A stretch of 64,000 nucleotides of DNA from SZUA-38 sp965212525. GTDB lineage: Bacteria > Pseudomonadota > Gammaproteobacteria > Xanthomonadales > SZUA-38. The stretch covers positions 124,001-188,000 of the forward strand of contig CBDBVC010000013.1 in NCBI GenBank assembly GCA_965212525.1. Direction: 5' to 3'. The notes beneath the pieces were generated by a model. It was not told where the DNA came from. It saw only the letters and a list, made by a program, of their open reading frames with translations, and ran no database searches. Positions 36,638 to 44,885 of this stretch are shown piece by piece. The translations under genes and the position numbers were made by a program. Positions within the stretch are counted from its first letter, which is position 1; each line of letters begins with the position of its first letter.

Positions 36638-37231
36638 ATGAAAAACATCGTCGTCAGCATTATCGGACTCTTCCTCTTCTGGCTGGTGTTCCTGCGGGAC
36701 AGCAGCGTCAGCTATGGCCCGGGCATCATGGCGCCGGACGAGCCTGTGCAGCAAAAGCTATCCAATGCGATCAGTTTTTCATACGAGGACTACACCATCA
36801 CGCCTCTGGCGACATTCGACATCACGGCGAAGGTGCTGTCTAAATCGAATTACCGCTTTGACCGCGGCGCCGATGTCTCGCCGGTGGACCTGGCACTGGG
36901 CTGGCGCGAGATGTCGGACGAGGCTGTGCTGCAGCATTTTGATATCTCACAGTCGGGACGCTGGTACCGCTGGCGTACCGACGAACTGATCATTCCCAGA
37001 AAGGCGATTCAGGTCAACAGCGCCAACATGCACATGATTCCGGCCGACAGCGCCGTTGAATCGGTGCTGGACGATGTGCGTGAGGGGCATCTGGTTGAAA
37101 TCAGCGGAAAGCTGGTCTGGGTCGATGGGTCTGATGGCTGGAGCTGGAAAAGCTCACTCAAACGTACCGATACGGGTGCAGGTGCCTGTGAACTGATCTA
37201 CGTGGAAGAGATTCGCATACTGGCCCCCTGA
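36638..37231 (+). CDS. Conserved membrane-anchored protein of unknown function
   Basis: The start at 36638 (MKNIVVSIIGLFLFWLVF) is chosen because the upstream in-frame stretch lacks a ribosome site and the protein then opens with a single membrane anchor. The 197-residue product continues with SYGPGIMAPDEPVQQ and a beta-rich domain: YTITPLATFDITAKVL, YRFDRGADVSPVDLALGW, SANMHMIPADSAV and SLKRTDTGAGACELIYVEEI. I recall similar uncharacterised proteins in Pseudomonas, so the gene is real, but no function is known. The periplasmic location is inferred from the anchor. Confidence 0.7.
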   Translation: MKNIVVSIIGLFLFWLVFLRDSSVSYGPGIMAPDEPVQQKLSNAISFSYEDYTITPLATFDITAKVLSKSNYRFDRGADVSPVDLALGWREMSDEAVLQHFDISQSGRWYRWRTDELIIPRKAIQVNSANMHMIPADSAVESVLDDVREGHLVEISGKLVWVDGSDGWSWKSSLKRTDTGAGACELIYVEEIRILAP

Positions 37232-37301
37232 CGATTGCGCATGGGATCGAACAGTCTAGAATGCCAATGATGATTCGAGATGCCATGACTCGGGAGATGC
37301 C

Positions 37302-38522
37302 ATGAAACGACGTCAGTTTATCCAGGCCAGCACCAGCGCGCTCATGCTGGGTCTGATGCCCTGGCAAAAAGCGCAATCGGGCCCGTACAGGCTAGAGGGT
37401 TACATACGAACCAACTGGAGCCGCGACCCCTTTTCATTCGGTTCATATTCCTTTATCGCCAGGGGTGCCAGTCGTCGTGATCACAGGCAGCTGAGCAAGC
37501 CGATTGGTGACCGCCTGTACTTTGCTGGCGAAGCCACCCACCCCGATTACAACAGTACGGTGCACGCGGCGCATGAATCCGGTCTCTATGCGGCTGAAGC
37601 CATGCTGGAACAGGAACCATCCACGGTGGCTGTCGTCGGTGCCGGCATGAGCGGGCTGACCGCTGCCCATGCGCTCGACCAGGCCGGTGTACGGGTGACT
37701 GTGCTGGAGGCACGCGATCGCACTGGCGGTCGCATGTGGACCGATCACCGTCTCGGCATGCCGCTTGATCTGGGAGCCAGCTGGATTCACGGCATCGACG
37801 ACAATCCGGTTCATGCCCTGGCAAGACAAGCGGGCATGTCCATGCGGGTGACCGAAGAAAAATCCGTCATCCGTGGGCGCGGCGGTCGACTCATCGATTA
37901 CGACGACGCGCCGGACTGGCTCGAGGAAATCACCGAGATCCAGAACAGTTCCGCTGCCAGCCTGTCGCAGATAAACACCCGTGCCTACTGGTGGGATGAG
38001 GATTACGACGGTGAGGACGTGCTGTTCCCGGGCGGCTATTCCGACGTGTTCAGGGCCCTCGAAGGCGACTATCAGGTGAACCTGTCGACATCAGTGACCG
38101 GTATTCAATACGGTGACGATGAAGTCACACTGACTTTGAATTCGGATCAGACGCAGACCTATGATGCCGTGGTCGTCACCGTACCGCTGGGCGTGCTCAA
38201 GCGTGGTGAGATTCGCTTCGAGCCATCATTACCGGAAAGCAGACTCGAGTCCATTGAACGTCTGGGCATGGGCACGCTGGACAAGGTTTACCTCAAGTTC
38301 GATACACCTTTCTGGGACAAGGACGCCACCTGGATCGCCACACCGGAAAACGGTCTGCCGCGAGGACAGTTCAACGGCTGGCTCAATCTGTACCATTACA
38401 CCGGTCATCCCGTCATCCTGGCCTTCAATGGTGGCCCAGCCGCGCTGGAACTGTCCTCTCTGTCTGACGAGGCCATTGTCGAGCGAGCCGTTCAGGCCAT
38501 CACGTCGGCATACCATTCCTGA
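37302..38522 (+). CDS. Flavin amine oxidase with circularly permuted domain order
   Basis: The 406-residue protein has a Tat-like signal (MKRRQFIQAS). It then runs directly into NWSRDPFSFGSYSFIARGAS and RLYFAGEATHPDYNSTVHAA (residues about 38-100), the segment that normally ends flavin monoamine/polyamine oxidases and contacts FAD. Only after this comes the dinucleotide-binding start VAVVGAGMSGLTAAHAL (Gly113-Gly118) with EARDRTGGR (Glu136). LGASWIHGI, FPGGYSDVF, VVVTVPLGVLKRG and RLGMGTLDKVYLKF follow. The chain stops at AITSAYHS, where ordinary members would continue into the missing C-terminal segment. All core parts are present but in permuted order. Amine substrate, FAD use and periplasmic export are inferred from the family and signal. 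A GGGAGAT ribosome site precedes the ATG. Confidence 0.85.
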   Translation: MKRRQFIQASTSALMLGLMPWQKAQSGPYRLEGYIRTNWSRDPFSFGSYSFIARGASRRDHRQLSKPIGDRLYFAGEATHPDYNSTVHAAHESGLYAAEAMLEQEPSTVAVVGAGMSGLTAAHALDQAGVRVTVLEARDRTGGRMWTDHRLGMPLDLGASWIHGIDDNPVHALARQAGMSMRVTEEKSVIRGRGGRLIDYDDAPDWLEEITEIQNSSAASLSQINTRAYWWDEDYDGEDVLFPGGYSDVFRALEGDYQVNLSTSVTGIQYGDDEVTLTLNSDQTQTYDAVVVTVPLGVLKRGEIRFEPSLPESRLESIERLGMGTLDKVYLKFDTPFWDKDATWIATPENGLPRGQFNGWLNLYHYTGHPVILAFNGGPAALELSSLSDEAIVERAVQAITSAYHS

Positions 38523-38553
38523 CTGTGGTGAGCTATCTGGATTCGCATCAGAG

Positions 38554-38973
38554 ATGAGACAGGACATTGTCCATATCGCCCTGGTGGTTCGGGATTATGA
38601 CGAAGCTATCGCCTTCTATACGAACAAGCTCAATTTCGAGCTGATCGAGGATATCTATCAGCCGGAACAGGACAAGCGCTGGGTGGTGGTGGCACCGCCC
38701 GGTGGTCAGGGCACCACATTGCTGCTGGCGCGTGCATCGAAACCGGAACAGGAACCGTTTATCGGCGATCAGGCTGGTGGTCGCGTATTCCTGTTTCTCA
38801 ATACCGACGATTTCTGGCGAGACTACCGAGACATGCTCGACAAGGGCATCGAGTTTGTGCGTGAACCGAAGACGGCAGACTACGGTACCGTGGCAGTGTT
38901 CCTCGATCTGTATGGCAATCGCTGGGACCTGCTGCAACTGAATGACGACCATCCCATCGTCAGGCGCCTCTGA
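38554..38973 (+). CDS. VOC (glyoxalase/bleomycin-resistance) family protein
   Basis: The start at 38554 (MRQDIVHIALVVRDYDEAI) is the usual family N-terminus. The 139-residue protein has two beta-alpha-beta-beta-beta halves: HIALVVRDYDEAIAFYTNKL (about 7-26) and VAVFLDLYGNRWDLLQL (about 113-129). Candidate metal ligands are His7 and the acidic residues in the last strand. VOC proteins bind a metal and act on varied small molecules, and the substrate is not predictable here. It lies 31 bp after the amine oxidase and 1 bp before the DUF1801 gene, suggesting cotranscription. Confidence 0.75.
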   Translation: MRQDIVHIALVVRDYDEAIAFYTNKLNFELIEDIYQPEQDKRWVVVAPPGGQGTTLLLARASKPEQEPFIGDQAGGRVFLFLNTDDFWRDYRDMLDKGIEFVREPKTADYGTVAVFLDLYGNRWDLLQLNDDHPIVRRL

Positions 38974-38974
38974 C

Positions 38975-39391
38975 ATGCTGCCACCCATGCCGGCGATGTT
39001 CAGTTCTGTGTTTGATGCGTATCCGGCAAAGGCGCGGGCCATACTGCTGAAGCTACGTGAACTCATCCATCAGGTCGCATCAGATGAAACAGCTGGCCCT
39101 GTCGAGGAGAGCCTGAAATGGGGCGAACCGTCCTTTGCCACCAGCACTGGCAGTCCCATCCGGATGGACTGGAAGGCAAGACAGCCCGAGGTGTGTGGGC
39201 TGTATTTTGTCTGCAGCACCACACTGATCGAGACCTTTCGCGAACTGTTCCCGACCGAAATGAAGTATTCCGGCAACCGGGCCATCGTGCTGCCGATTGA
39301 TGAGTCACTTCCCGAAAAAGAGCTCAGACAATGCATCGCTCTTGCGCTTCGCTATCATTCAGTCAAGCATTTACCCCTGCTTGGCCTCTGA
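38975..39391 (+). CDS. DUF1801 (YdhG-like) domain protein
   Basis: The start at 38975 is placed directly after the stop of the VOC gene (TGACATG); an ATG at 38942 would overlap that gene by 32 bases. The 138-residue protein matches DUF1801: VFDAYPAKARAILLKLRELI (about 9-28), EESLKWGEPSFAT (about 42-54) and GNRAIVLPIDESLPEKELRQ (about 98-117). Members are small cytoplasmic proteins of unknown role. The ribosome site is weak, in line with translational coupling. Confidence 0.7.
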   Translation: MLPPMPAMFSSVFDAYPAKARAILLKLRELIHQVASDETAGPVEESLKWGEPSFATSTGSPIRMDWKARQPEVCGLYFVCSTTLIETFRELFPTEMKYSGNRAIVLPIDESLPEKELRQCIALALRYHSVKHLPLLGL

Positions 39392-39454
39392 ACCGGGCGT
39401 CACCGATTGCTATTAATCTGCTAATCTGAAATCAGGTCTTCACGAGACAGATTC

Positions 39455-39838
39455 ATGAACCAGCGCAATTCTTCACTTCCAGTCGTTATCACCATCCTCG
39501 CAGCCTACGGTCTGTTGCTGAGCCTGTTCATCGCGGCGCGTGGCCTGGCACACAGCTATGCCCACTGGGTTGAAGGCGTCAGCCTTGCAGACATGCCTGC
39601 GCTTACCACGCTGGCCCTGCCCTTCATTGGCCTTGATGGCAAGCTGGCCTGGCTTTCATCTGTGGTCTGGATCGTGCTGGCACTCTGGCCGGGGTTTGCC
39701 TGGTTTCAGTACTGGCGATCTGATAGTGAAACAGCCGCATCGACTCTCAATCATCTCCTGCTGGCCTGGCTGATGCTGCTGCTGACGCTGGCGATATGGC
39801 TCATCATCGGTCTGTTCCTGCCGTTCTCGCTGCTCTGA
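39455..39838 (+). CDS. Small integral membrane protein of unknown function
   Basis: The 127-residue product has three hydrophobic helices (about 9-29, 62-85, 95-125) with short hydrophilic links (HSYAHWVEGVSLADMPAL, QYWRSDSETAAST). No family is recognised and no catalytic motif is visible. The C-terminus ends in a hydrophobic stretch, FLPFSLL. Codon structure is like that of neighbouring genes. It may be cotranscribed with the two preceding small genes, 63 bp upstream. Confidence 0.5.
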   Translation: MNQRNSSLPVVITILAAYGLLLSLFIAARGLAHSYAHWVEGVSLADMPALTTLALPFIGLDGKLAWLSSVVWIVLALWPGFAWFQYWRSDSETAASTLNHLLLAWLMLLLTLAIWLIIGLFLPFSLL

Positions 39839-39951
39839 TCAGACTGTTTCAGCGTTATTGCATCCTGTTACATTCGGTTACAGGAATTTAACGCAAGTCA
39901 AACACCGTCGAACGTAGCATGAATCGCAAACAAGCCCCTGGAGTGCGTTCC

Positions 39952-40863
39952 ATGTTCAGACAATCATTTCCTGCAATCCTGTTTCTTGGTCTCCTTTCGC
40001 AGGCCTTGCTGGCACAGCCCCAGTCCCTGTCTGAGGGTAATATCGAGGAACTGATTCGCCCAACCAGTGGATTGTGGTGGAATCCCGATGAACCGGGTAC
40101 GGGCATCTCACTCGAGTTTTCTGCTGCCGGCCCCTGGTTCGGTGCCCTTTACCTGTATAACCCGGACGGGACACCCGTTTTCGTGACACTTCAGGGCAAT
40201 TCGCTGGATTATGCGGTGAACCGACAGGGACTCAGCGAGTCGACAGCCTACAGCGGTGCCTTCATCCTTGGTGTCTACGCTGTCGCCGAGGGTACTGTGA
40301 ACAGCAGCAGTGAAGGTCTCTGCCTGGGTTGCGACTGGCAGCAACCGAATACTGGTGTCCTCAATGTTCAGGCGACGATTGAATTCTTTGATCTCGATCT
40401 GGGCCTGCTGACCTTGCGCGACAGCGATACCAATGAGGTACTGATTCAACAGCAGATCGAACCGTTCATACCCGGGCAGAACGACAACTTTGTTTCTGAT
40501 TCCAGTTACTCACTTCTCGACGTCTCGATCACGCTGCTGGGCAACGACTTCGCCCATCAGGCTGGGGCCACGGCTGACGGTTTCGGGCTGCGCATCTATT
40601 TCACCGGACAGTACGGCATATCCTATGATTGCCTGGATAATTGCAGTGAAACCATTGAACCTGTGATCAACAACATCGATACATTCTGCATGTTCGGGGT
40701 CTGCCAGGATCTGGCCTACGTGATTCCGCCGGCGCAGGACTTTATCTCGTACAGCACCTTCACCAGCCCCAAACGTGGCCTGATCATTGGTGTGATGGAC
40801 AAGGCAACGGCGATCGAGAATTCTCTGCCGACACAGATCATCATTGACAGCCTGTATCGCTGA
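39952..40863 (+). CDS. Secreted protein of unknown function with a GLWWNP motif
   Basis: The start at 39952 is preferred: GGAG lies 9 bases upstream and the product then opens with a normal signal peptide (MFRQSFPAILFLGLLSQALLA). The ATG at 39919 lacks a ribosome site. The 303-residue protein contains SGLWWNPDEPGTGISLEF (about 39-56), then LYLYNPDGTPVFVTLQGN, a beta module that recurs in secreted proteins of related bacteria. The module resembles segments of the protein at 21840-23015. Later parts include a Cys pair (LCLGCDW) and more cysteines (CLDNC, CMFGVC). Export is clear, but function is unknown. Confidence 0.6.
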   Translation: MFRQSFPAILFLGLLSQALLAQPQSLSEGNIEELIRPTSGLWWNPDEPGTGISLEFSAAGPWFGALYLYNPDGTPVFVTLQGNSLDYAVNRQGLSESTAYSGAFILGVYAVAEGTVNSSSEGLCLGCDWQQPNTGVLNVQATIEFFDLDLGLLTLRDSDTNEVLIQQQIEPFIPGQNDNFVSDSSYSLLDVSITLLGNDFAHQAGATADGFGLRIYFTGQYGISYDCLDNCSETIEPVINNIDTFCMFGVCQDLAYVIPPAQDFISYSTFTSPKRGLIIGVMDKATAIENSLPTQIIIDSLYR

Positions 40864-41062
40864 TTCTGGTGACTGGTCAGACCATTTGGTTATATGGCAT
40901 TAATGCTGACTTGACGTTTCGAAGGGTGCAACAGCACCACACCGATACCCGGTTAAGTCACTGATAAATAAGTTGATTACCTGGCCTCACTGGCTACTGC
41001 GTGTCAGGCCACAGTACCAGGCCTGTCACGCCGATGGGTTGATCAAGTTTGCACAATCACAC

Positions 41063-41092
41063 TTGACGCCAAACACGAGCAGCCCGTAAGCT
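41063..41092 (+). promoter_or_regulatory. Putative promoter of the met riboswitch operon
   Basis: TTGACG (41063-41068) and TAAGCT (41087-41092) are 18 bp apart and would start transcription just before the riboswitch. The same -35/-10 arrangement occurs at the lipase promoter. The rest of the 473-bp gap before metX (40864-41062) shows nothing else. Confidence 0.4.
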
Positions 41093-41103
41093 GCGCTCAA
41101 ATT

Positions 41104-41195
41104 CTCATAGAGACCAGCTGAGGGACAGGCCCTTTGACGCTGGGGCAACCTTCGACGCTAACCCCGTCGGAACGGTGCCAAGTCCTGCGGATGAC
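41104..41195 (+). promoter_or_regulatory. SAM-I (S-box) riboswitch
   Basis: The conserved core is present: GAGGGACAGGCCC (41119-41131), GGGGCAACC (41142-41150) and GGTGCCAAGTCC (41174-41185). The outer arms TCAT (41105-41108) and ATGA (41191-41194) can pair to close P1. In the family the RNA binds S-adenosylmethionine and turns methionine genes off. A downstream hairpin, CGGATGA/TCATCCG (41188-41215), shares bases with the 3' P1 strand and could be the alternative structure. No U-tract is seen, so the mechanism is undefined. The metX-metB-hom operon follows 142 bases later. Confidence 0.85.
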
Positions 41196-41336
41196 ATGTT
41201 CGATCAGATCATCCGGGAAATGAGACGCACAGCAGCCACGTCAGTGGATGGGCTTGCGACACACCTCTGCTGATCTGCCGAGGTCACCTCATCTCCCGCA
41301 ACGCGACTTCTCTGAACGCCTGATACTGCGGACAAG

Positions 41337-42491
41337 ATGATGACACAAGCCAGCCCTGTTACCGATGAACCCTGTTGTCGCCCCGACAGCAATCTGAGTG
41401 CACTATCCGATCATCCGAAATGGAACGCCACCAGCAGTGCGCAGGTACCGCTTCGCGTCACCGAATCCGAACTGTTCCTGCCATCTGGCCTGACACTGCT
41501 GTCAGGCGAGGTGCTGAGCAAGACACGCATTGCCTGGCGCCTGGTGGAACCGGCCAGCGACTGCCAATCTGACTTGCCATTGCCATGCCTGCTGATCCTT
41601 GGCGGCATCTCGGCCAACCGCCGTGTGTTCACGACAGACAGGGAATACGGCAGCGGCTGGTGGCAGGCACTGGCGGGTGCTGGATCGGAAATCACATCGG
41701 GCCGATACCGGGTTCTGTCAGTAGATTACATTGGCGGCAACGACGCCTCAACGGGACCTGATCACTGCCCCTATCAGGATGGCGAGATCGAGTTTCCGGC
41801 CGTGTCGACAGCGGATCAGGCCAATGCGGTCGTTCAGCTGCTGGATCATCTGGGTATCGATCGGCTGCACTGCCTGATCGGTGCCTCCTATGGTGGTCTG
41901 GTAGGGTTCCAGTTCGCATCCCGGTACCCGGAACGACTGGATTCACTGCTTAGCCTTGGTGCCGCTCATCGCCCAGATCGACATGCATCGGCCACTCGAC
42001 TGGTACAGCGCGAAATCCTGCGGCTGGGTCTGAACAGCGGATCATCACTCAAACGTGCCGTTTCCTGTGCCCGGGCACTGGCCGTGACCAGCTACCGTTC
42101 AGCACGGGAATTCGAGCAGCGCTTCGATACCCTGGATGACCTGGCCTCGTACCTGCATCATCAGGGCGACCGTTTTGCAGACCGCTTCAGTGCCCGTGCC
42201 TATCTGTGCCTGTCCGAATCGATTGATACCCATGACGTCAACCCGTCTCGAATCAGCACACCGACAACGCTGGTGGCTTTCAACAACGATCTGATATCGC
42301 CGCCGAAAGTGATCAAGGATCTGCATCGCAGACTGCCCTGCCCGGGACGATTTCACCTGATCAACAGCCTCTATGGTCATGACGGCTTTCTGAAGGAAAC
42401 CGAAGCCGTTCAGCGCATCATCAACCAGACTCTCACCGGGCAGCAAACCCGTGACGAAAATTTACAGAAGGAGCCGCAGCCATGTCAGTAG
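41337..42491 (+). CDS. metX: Homoserine O-acyltransferase (MetX family)
   Basis: The 384-residue alpha/beta-hydrolase has CLLILGGISANRRVF in place of the usual HALTGxxH oxyanion region. It has the nucleophile Ser184 (IGASYGGLVG), Asp318 (AFNNDLISPP) and His348 (YGHDGFL). MetX activates homoserine with an acyl-CoA as the first committed step of methionine synthesis. The short G-G-I motif and the riboswitch operon resemble Xanthomonas MetX proteins that use succinyl-CoA, so succinyl transfer is inferred rather than certain. It overlaps metB by 10 bases. ATG 41340 is an equal start. Confidence 0.88.
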   Translation: MMTQASPVTDEPCCRPDSNLSALSDHPKWNATSSAQVPLRVTESELFLPSGLTLLSGEVLSKTRIAWRLVEPASDCQSDLPLPCLLILGGISANRRVFTTDREYGSGWWQALAGAGSEITSGRYRVLSVDYIGGNDASTGPDHCPYQDGEIEFPAVSTADQANAVVQLLDHLGIDRLHCLIGASYGGLVGFQFASRYPERLDSLLSLGAAHRPDRHASATRLVQREILRLGLNSGSSLKRAVSCARALAVTSYRSAREFEQRFDTLDDLASYLHHQGDRFADRFSARAYLCLSESIDTHDVNPSRISTPTTLVAFNNDLISPPKVIKDLHRRLPCPGRFHLINSLYGHDGFLKETEAVQRIINQTLTGQQTRDENLQKEPQPCQ

Positions 42492-43717
42492 ACCAGGACC
42501 TGCAGCAGCATCAGCAGAGAACTCGTGCAGTTCGCGCTGCCATAGACAGCGACAGCCAGCATGGTGCCATCGTGCCACCGATACACCTGTCGTCCAATTT
42601 CAGTTTCGATGGCTTCAACCGCAAGCGACGCTATGATTACACCCGATCCGGCAACCCGACCCGGGATCACCTGGCCGAGGCACTGACAGAGCTGGAACAG
42701 GGCGAAGGTGCCGTGGTGACTTCGACTGGCATGGCAGCTGTGTGTCTGGTGCTCAATCTGCTCAAGCCTGGCGATGTGCTGCTGGCACCTCATGACTGCT
42801 ACGGCGGCACCCACCGAGCCTTCGAAGCGCTGGCGCGCAAATACCAGTTCAGACTGATCTGGAACGATTTCACCGACCTGAACACGACGGCACGCGTGAT
42901 CCGCACCAATGCGCCGGCCATCGTGTGGCTGGAAACACCCAGTAATCCGCTGTTGCGCATCAGTGATATCCGCGCGATCTGCAAACTGGCGAAGCAGCAA
43001 CAGGCACTGGTGGTGGCCGATAACACCTTCCTGTCACCGGTATTGCAGCAACCGATTGCACTGGGTGCCGACATCGTGGTGCATTCCACCACCAAATACA
43101 TCAATGGTCATTCCGATGTGGTTGGTGGGGCGGTGGTGTGCCGTGATGCTGCCATCGCCGAAGAACTCAGCTGGTGGGCAAACTGCCTTGGCGTCACCGG
43201 TGCACCGTTTGACAGCTTCCTCACCCTGCGTGGCCTCAGGACCATTCATGTCCGGCTCAGCCAGCATGAAAACAATGCCCGTGAGATTGCCAGTTTCCTG
43301 TCCTGTCACGACAGGATCGACCAGGTGTACTATCCCGGACTCAGCTCGCATGCCGGTCACCTCATTGCCCGCGAACAGCAGGCCGGCTTTGGCGCCATGA
43401 TCAGCTTTGAACTCAAGCTGGACAACGATCGATCCGATACACAGATCGAGCAGTTCGCTACCGGGCTTGACTGTTTTTCTCTGGCCGAATCGCTGGGCGG
43501 CGTTGAATCACTGATTGCCCATCCGGCCACCATGACCCATGCTGCCATGTCCGAAGAGGCACAGCAGGTCGCGGGCATTGGACGCAACCTGTTCCGGCTC
43601 TCGATTGGCATCGAACACGTCGATGACCTGACCGTCGATCTGGGCCGCGCACTGGATCGACTCGATGACACTGGCCACGCTGCCAGTATGGAACGACTGA
43701 CCGGTACCCGCTCATGA
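42482..43717 (+). CDS. metB: Cystathionine gamma-synthase family PLP enzyme
   Basis: The 411-residue protein is a Cys/Met-metabolism PLP enzyme. IVPPIHLSSNFSFDG (about 30-44) opens the fold, TSTGMAAVCLVLNLL is the cofactor phosphate region, VVADNTFLSP contains the PLP-ring Asp, and VHSTTKYINGHSDVVGG carries the PLP lysine, Lys205. It joins an O-acylhomoserine with cysteine, or sulfide, to make cystathionine or homocysteine. The reaction choice cannot be read from sequence. A good ribosome site, AAGGAG, lies within the end of metX. It overlaps hom by 4 bases. Confidence 0.9.
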   Translation: MSVDQDLQQHQQRTRAVRAAIDSDSQHGAIVPPIHLSSNFSFDGFNRKRRYDYTRSGNPTRDHLAEALTELEQGEGAVVTSTGMAAVCLVLNLLKPGDVLLAPHDCYGGTHRAFEALARKYQFRLIWNDFTDLNTTARVIRTNAPAIVWLETPSNPLLRISDIRAICKLAKQQQALVVADNTFLSPVLQQPIALGADIVVHSTTKYINGHSDVVGGAVVCRDAAIAEELSWWANCLGVTGAPFDSFLTLRGLRTIHVRLSQHENNAREIASFLSCHDRIDQVYYPGLSSHAGHLIAREQQAGFGAMISFELKLDNDRSDTQIEQFATGLDCFSLAESLGGVESLIAHPATMTHAAMSEEAQQVAGIGRNLFRLSIGIEHVDDLTVDLGRALDRLDDTGHAASMERLTGTRS

Positions 43718-44865
43718 GTGGTGTCGAACCAGTACAGCATGGGCCAGATCGGCCTCGCGTCTGGCCGCTGGACCTGCAACAGCAAGCTCAGTCTGATATT
43801 CGCCAGTCGGTCAGCCTGGTACTGATCGGCCCCGGCAAGGTCGGAACAGCGTTTCTGAACCAACTGACCGAATGGCAATCGGCCGATACTGACCGGGCTG
43901 AGCAGATCAGTCTGCTGGCGCTGTGCCGTCAGCGCACCATGCTGACCGAGGCGCGTGGCATTTCACTTGAAGACTGGCAACACAGGCTTGATACATCGAA
44001 CCAGGCCAGCAATCTGGATCATCTGAGCCTGTTCCTGTCGCAGCTGAGGCATCGGCGCATCGTGATCATCGACAGTACGGCATCATCGGAGGTGGCAGCG
44101 TATCATGTTCAATGGTTGAACGCAGGTCATGATGTGATCACCGCCAACAAGGCGGGGCCGGCTGGCTCCCAGAATCGCTGGGATCGAGCAAGACCGGATT
44201 CAGCCGTCAACGCACAACCACACTACGGCATCGAGACCACGGTAGGTGCCGCCTTGCCAGTCATTGACACACTGATCAAACTGAAACATGCCGGCGATAG
44301 CGTGATCCGGATCGATGGCATCTTTTCTGGTTCGATTGCCTGGATCTTCAATCAGGTGGATAACGGTATACGGTTGTCGGATGCCATTGTCGAGGCTCAC
44401 CGGCTGGGCCTGACCGAGCCGGATCCCAGAGATGACCTGTCCGGACTGGATATTGCACGAAAACTGCTGATTCTTGCCCGGCAAACCGGTTGGCGTGAGG
44501 AACTCGATCGGGTGGATGTCCCGGATTTACTACCCTTTCCCCTGAAGGCATGTTCGCTTGACGAGTTCTTCACCCGTTTGAACGAGGTGGATGATCACCT
44601 CAGCGGCGCGATCGATGACGCCAGAGACAGCGGTCGCAAGCTGCTGGTGGAGGGTTGCATTGACAGCAGCTCTGGCCTTGCAGCCAGGCTCAGCTCACAC
44701 CCGCGTGATCATGCCTTCAGCCTCGCCAATGCCAGTGACAATATCATCCGTATCTTCACGCGACGATACGGTGAACATCCACTGATCATTCAGGGTGCCG
44801 GCGCCGGTGTCGAACTGACGGCATCGGGCCTCATCACCGAGCTGGTGCAACTGCTGCAGGGATAG
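43714..44865 (+). CDS. hom: Homoserine dehydrogenase
   Basis: The 383-residue protein has the NAD(P)-binding start LVLIGPGKVGTAFL (about 35-48). The IIDSTASSEVA region and GHDVITANKAG follow. The catalytic domain is YGIETTVGAALPVIDTL, GIFSGSIAWIFN and GLTEPDPRDDLSGLDIARK, with the conserved Glu and Asp-Lys pair. It reduces aspartate semialdehyde to homoserine, the substrate of MetX. No N-terminal kinase or C-terminal ACT domain is present, unlike E. coli ThrA. The start overlaps the metB stop (ATGA), so the three genes form one coupled operon under the SAM riboswitch. Confidence 0.92.
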   Translation: MSGVEPVQHGPDRPRVWPLDLQQQAQSDIRQSVSLVLIGPGKVGTAFLNQLTEWQSADTDRAEQISLLALCRQRTMLTEARGISLEDWQHRLDTSNQASNLDHLSLFLSQLRHRRIVIIDSTASSEVAAYHVQWLNAGHDVITANKAGPAGSQNRWDRARPDSAVNAQPHYGIETTVGAALPVIDTLIKLKHAGDSVIRIDGIFSGSIAWIFNQVDNGIRLSDAIVEAHRLGLTEPDPRDDLSGLDIARKLLILARQTGWREELDRVDVPDLLPFPLKACSLDEFFTRLNEVDDHLSGAIDDARDSGRKLLVEGCIDSSSGLAARLSSHPRDHAFSLANASDNIIRIFTRRYGEHPLIIQGAGAGVELTASGLITELVQLLQG

Positions 44866-44885
44866 GTGAGCGCTTTACGGCTTGA

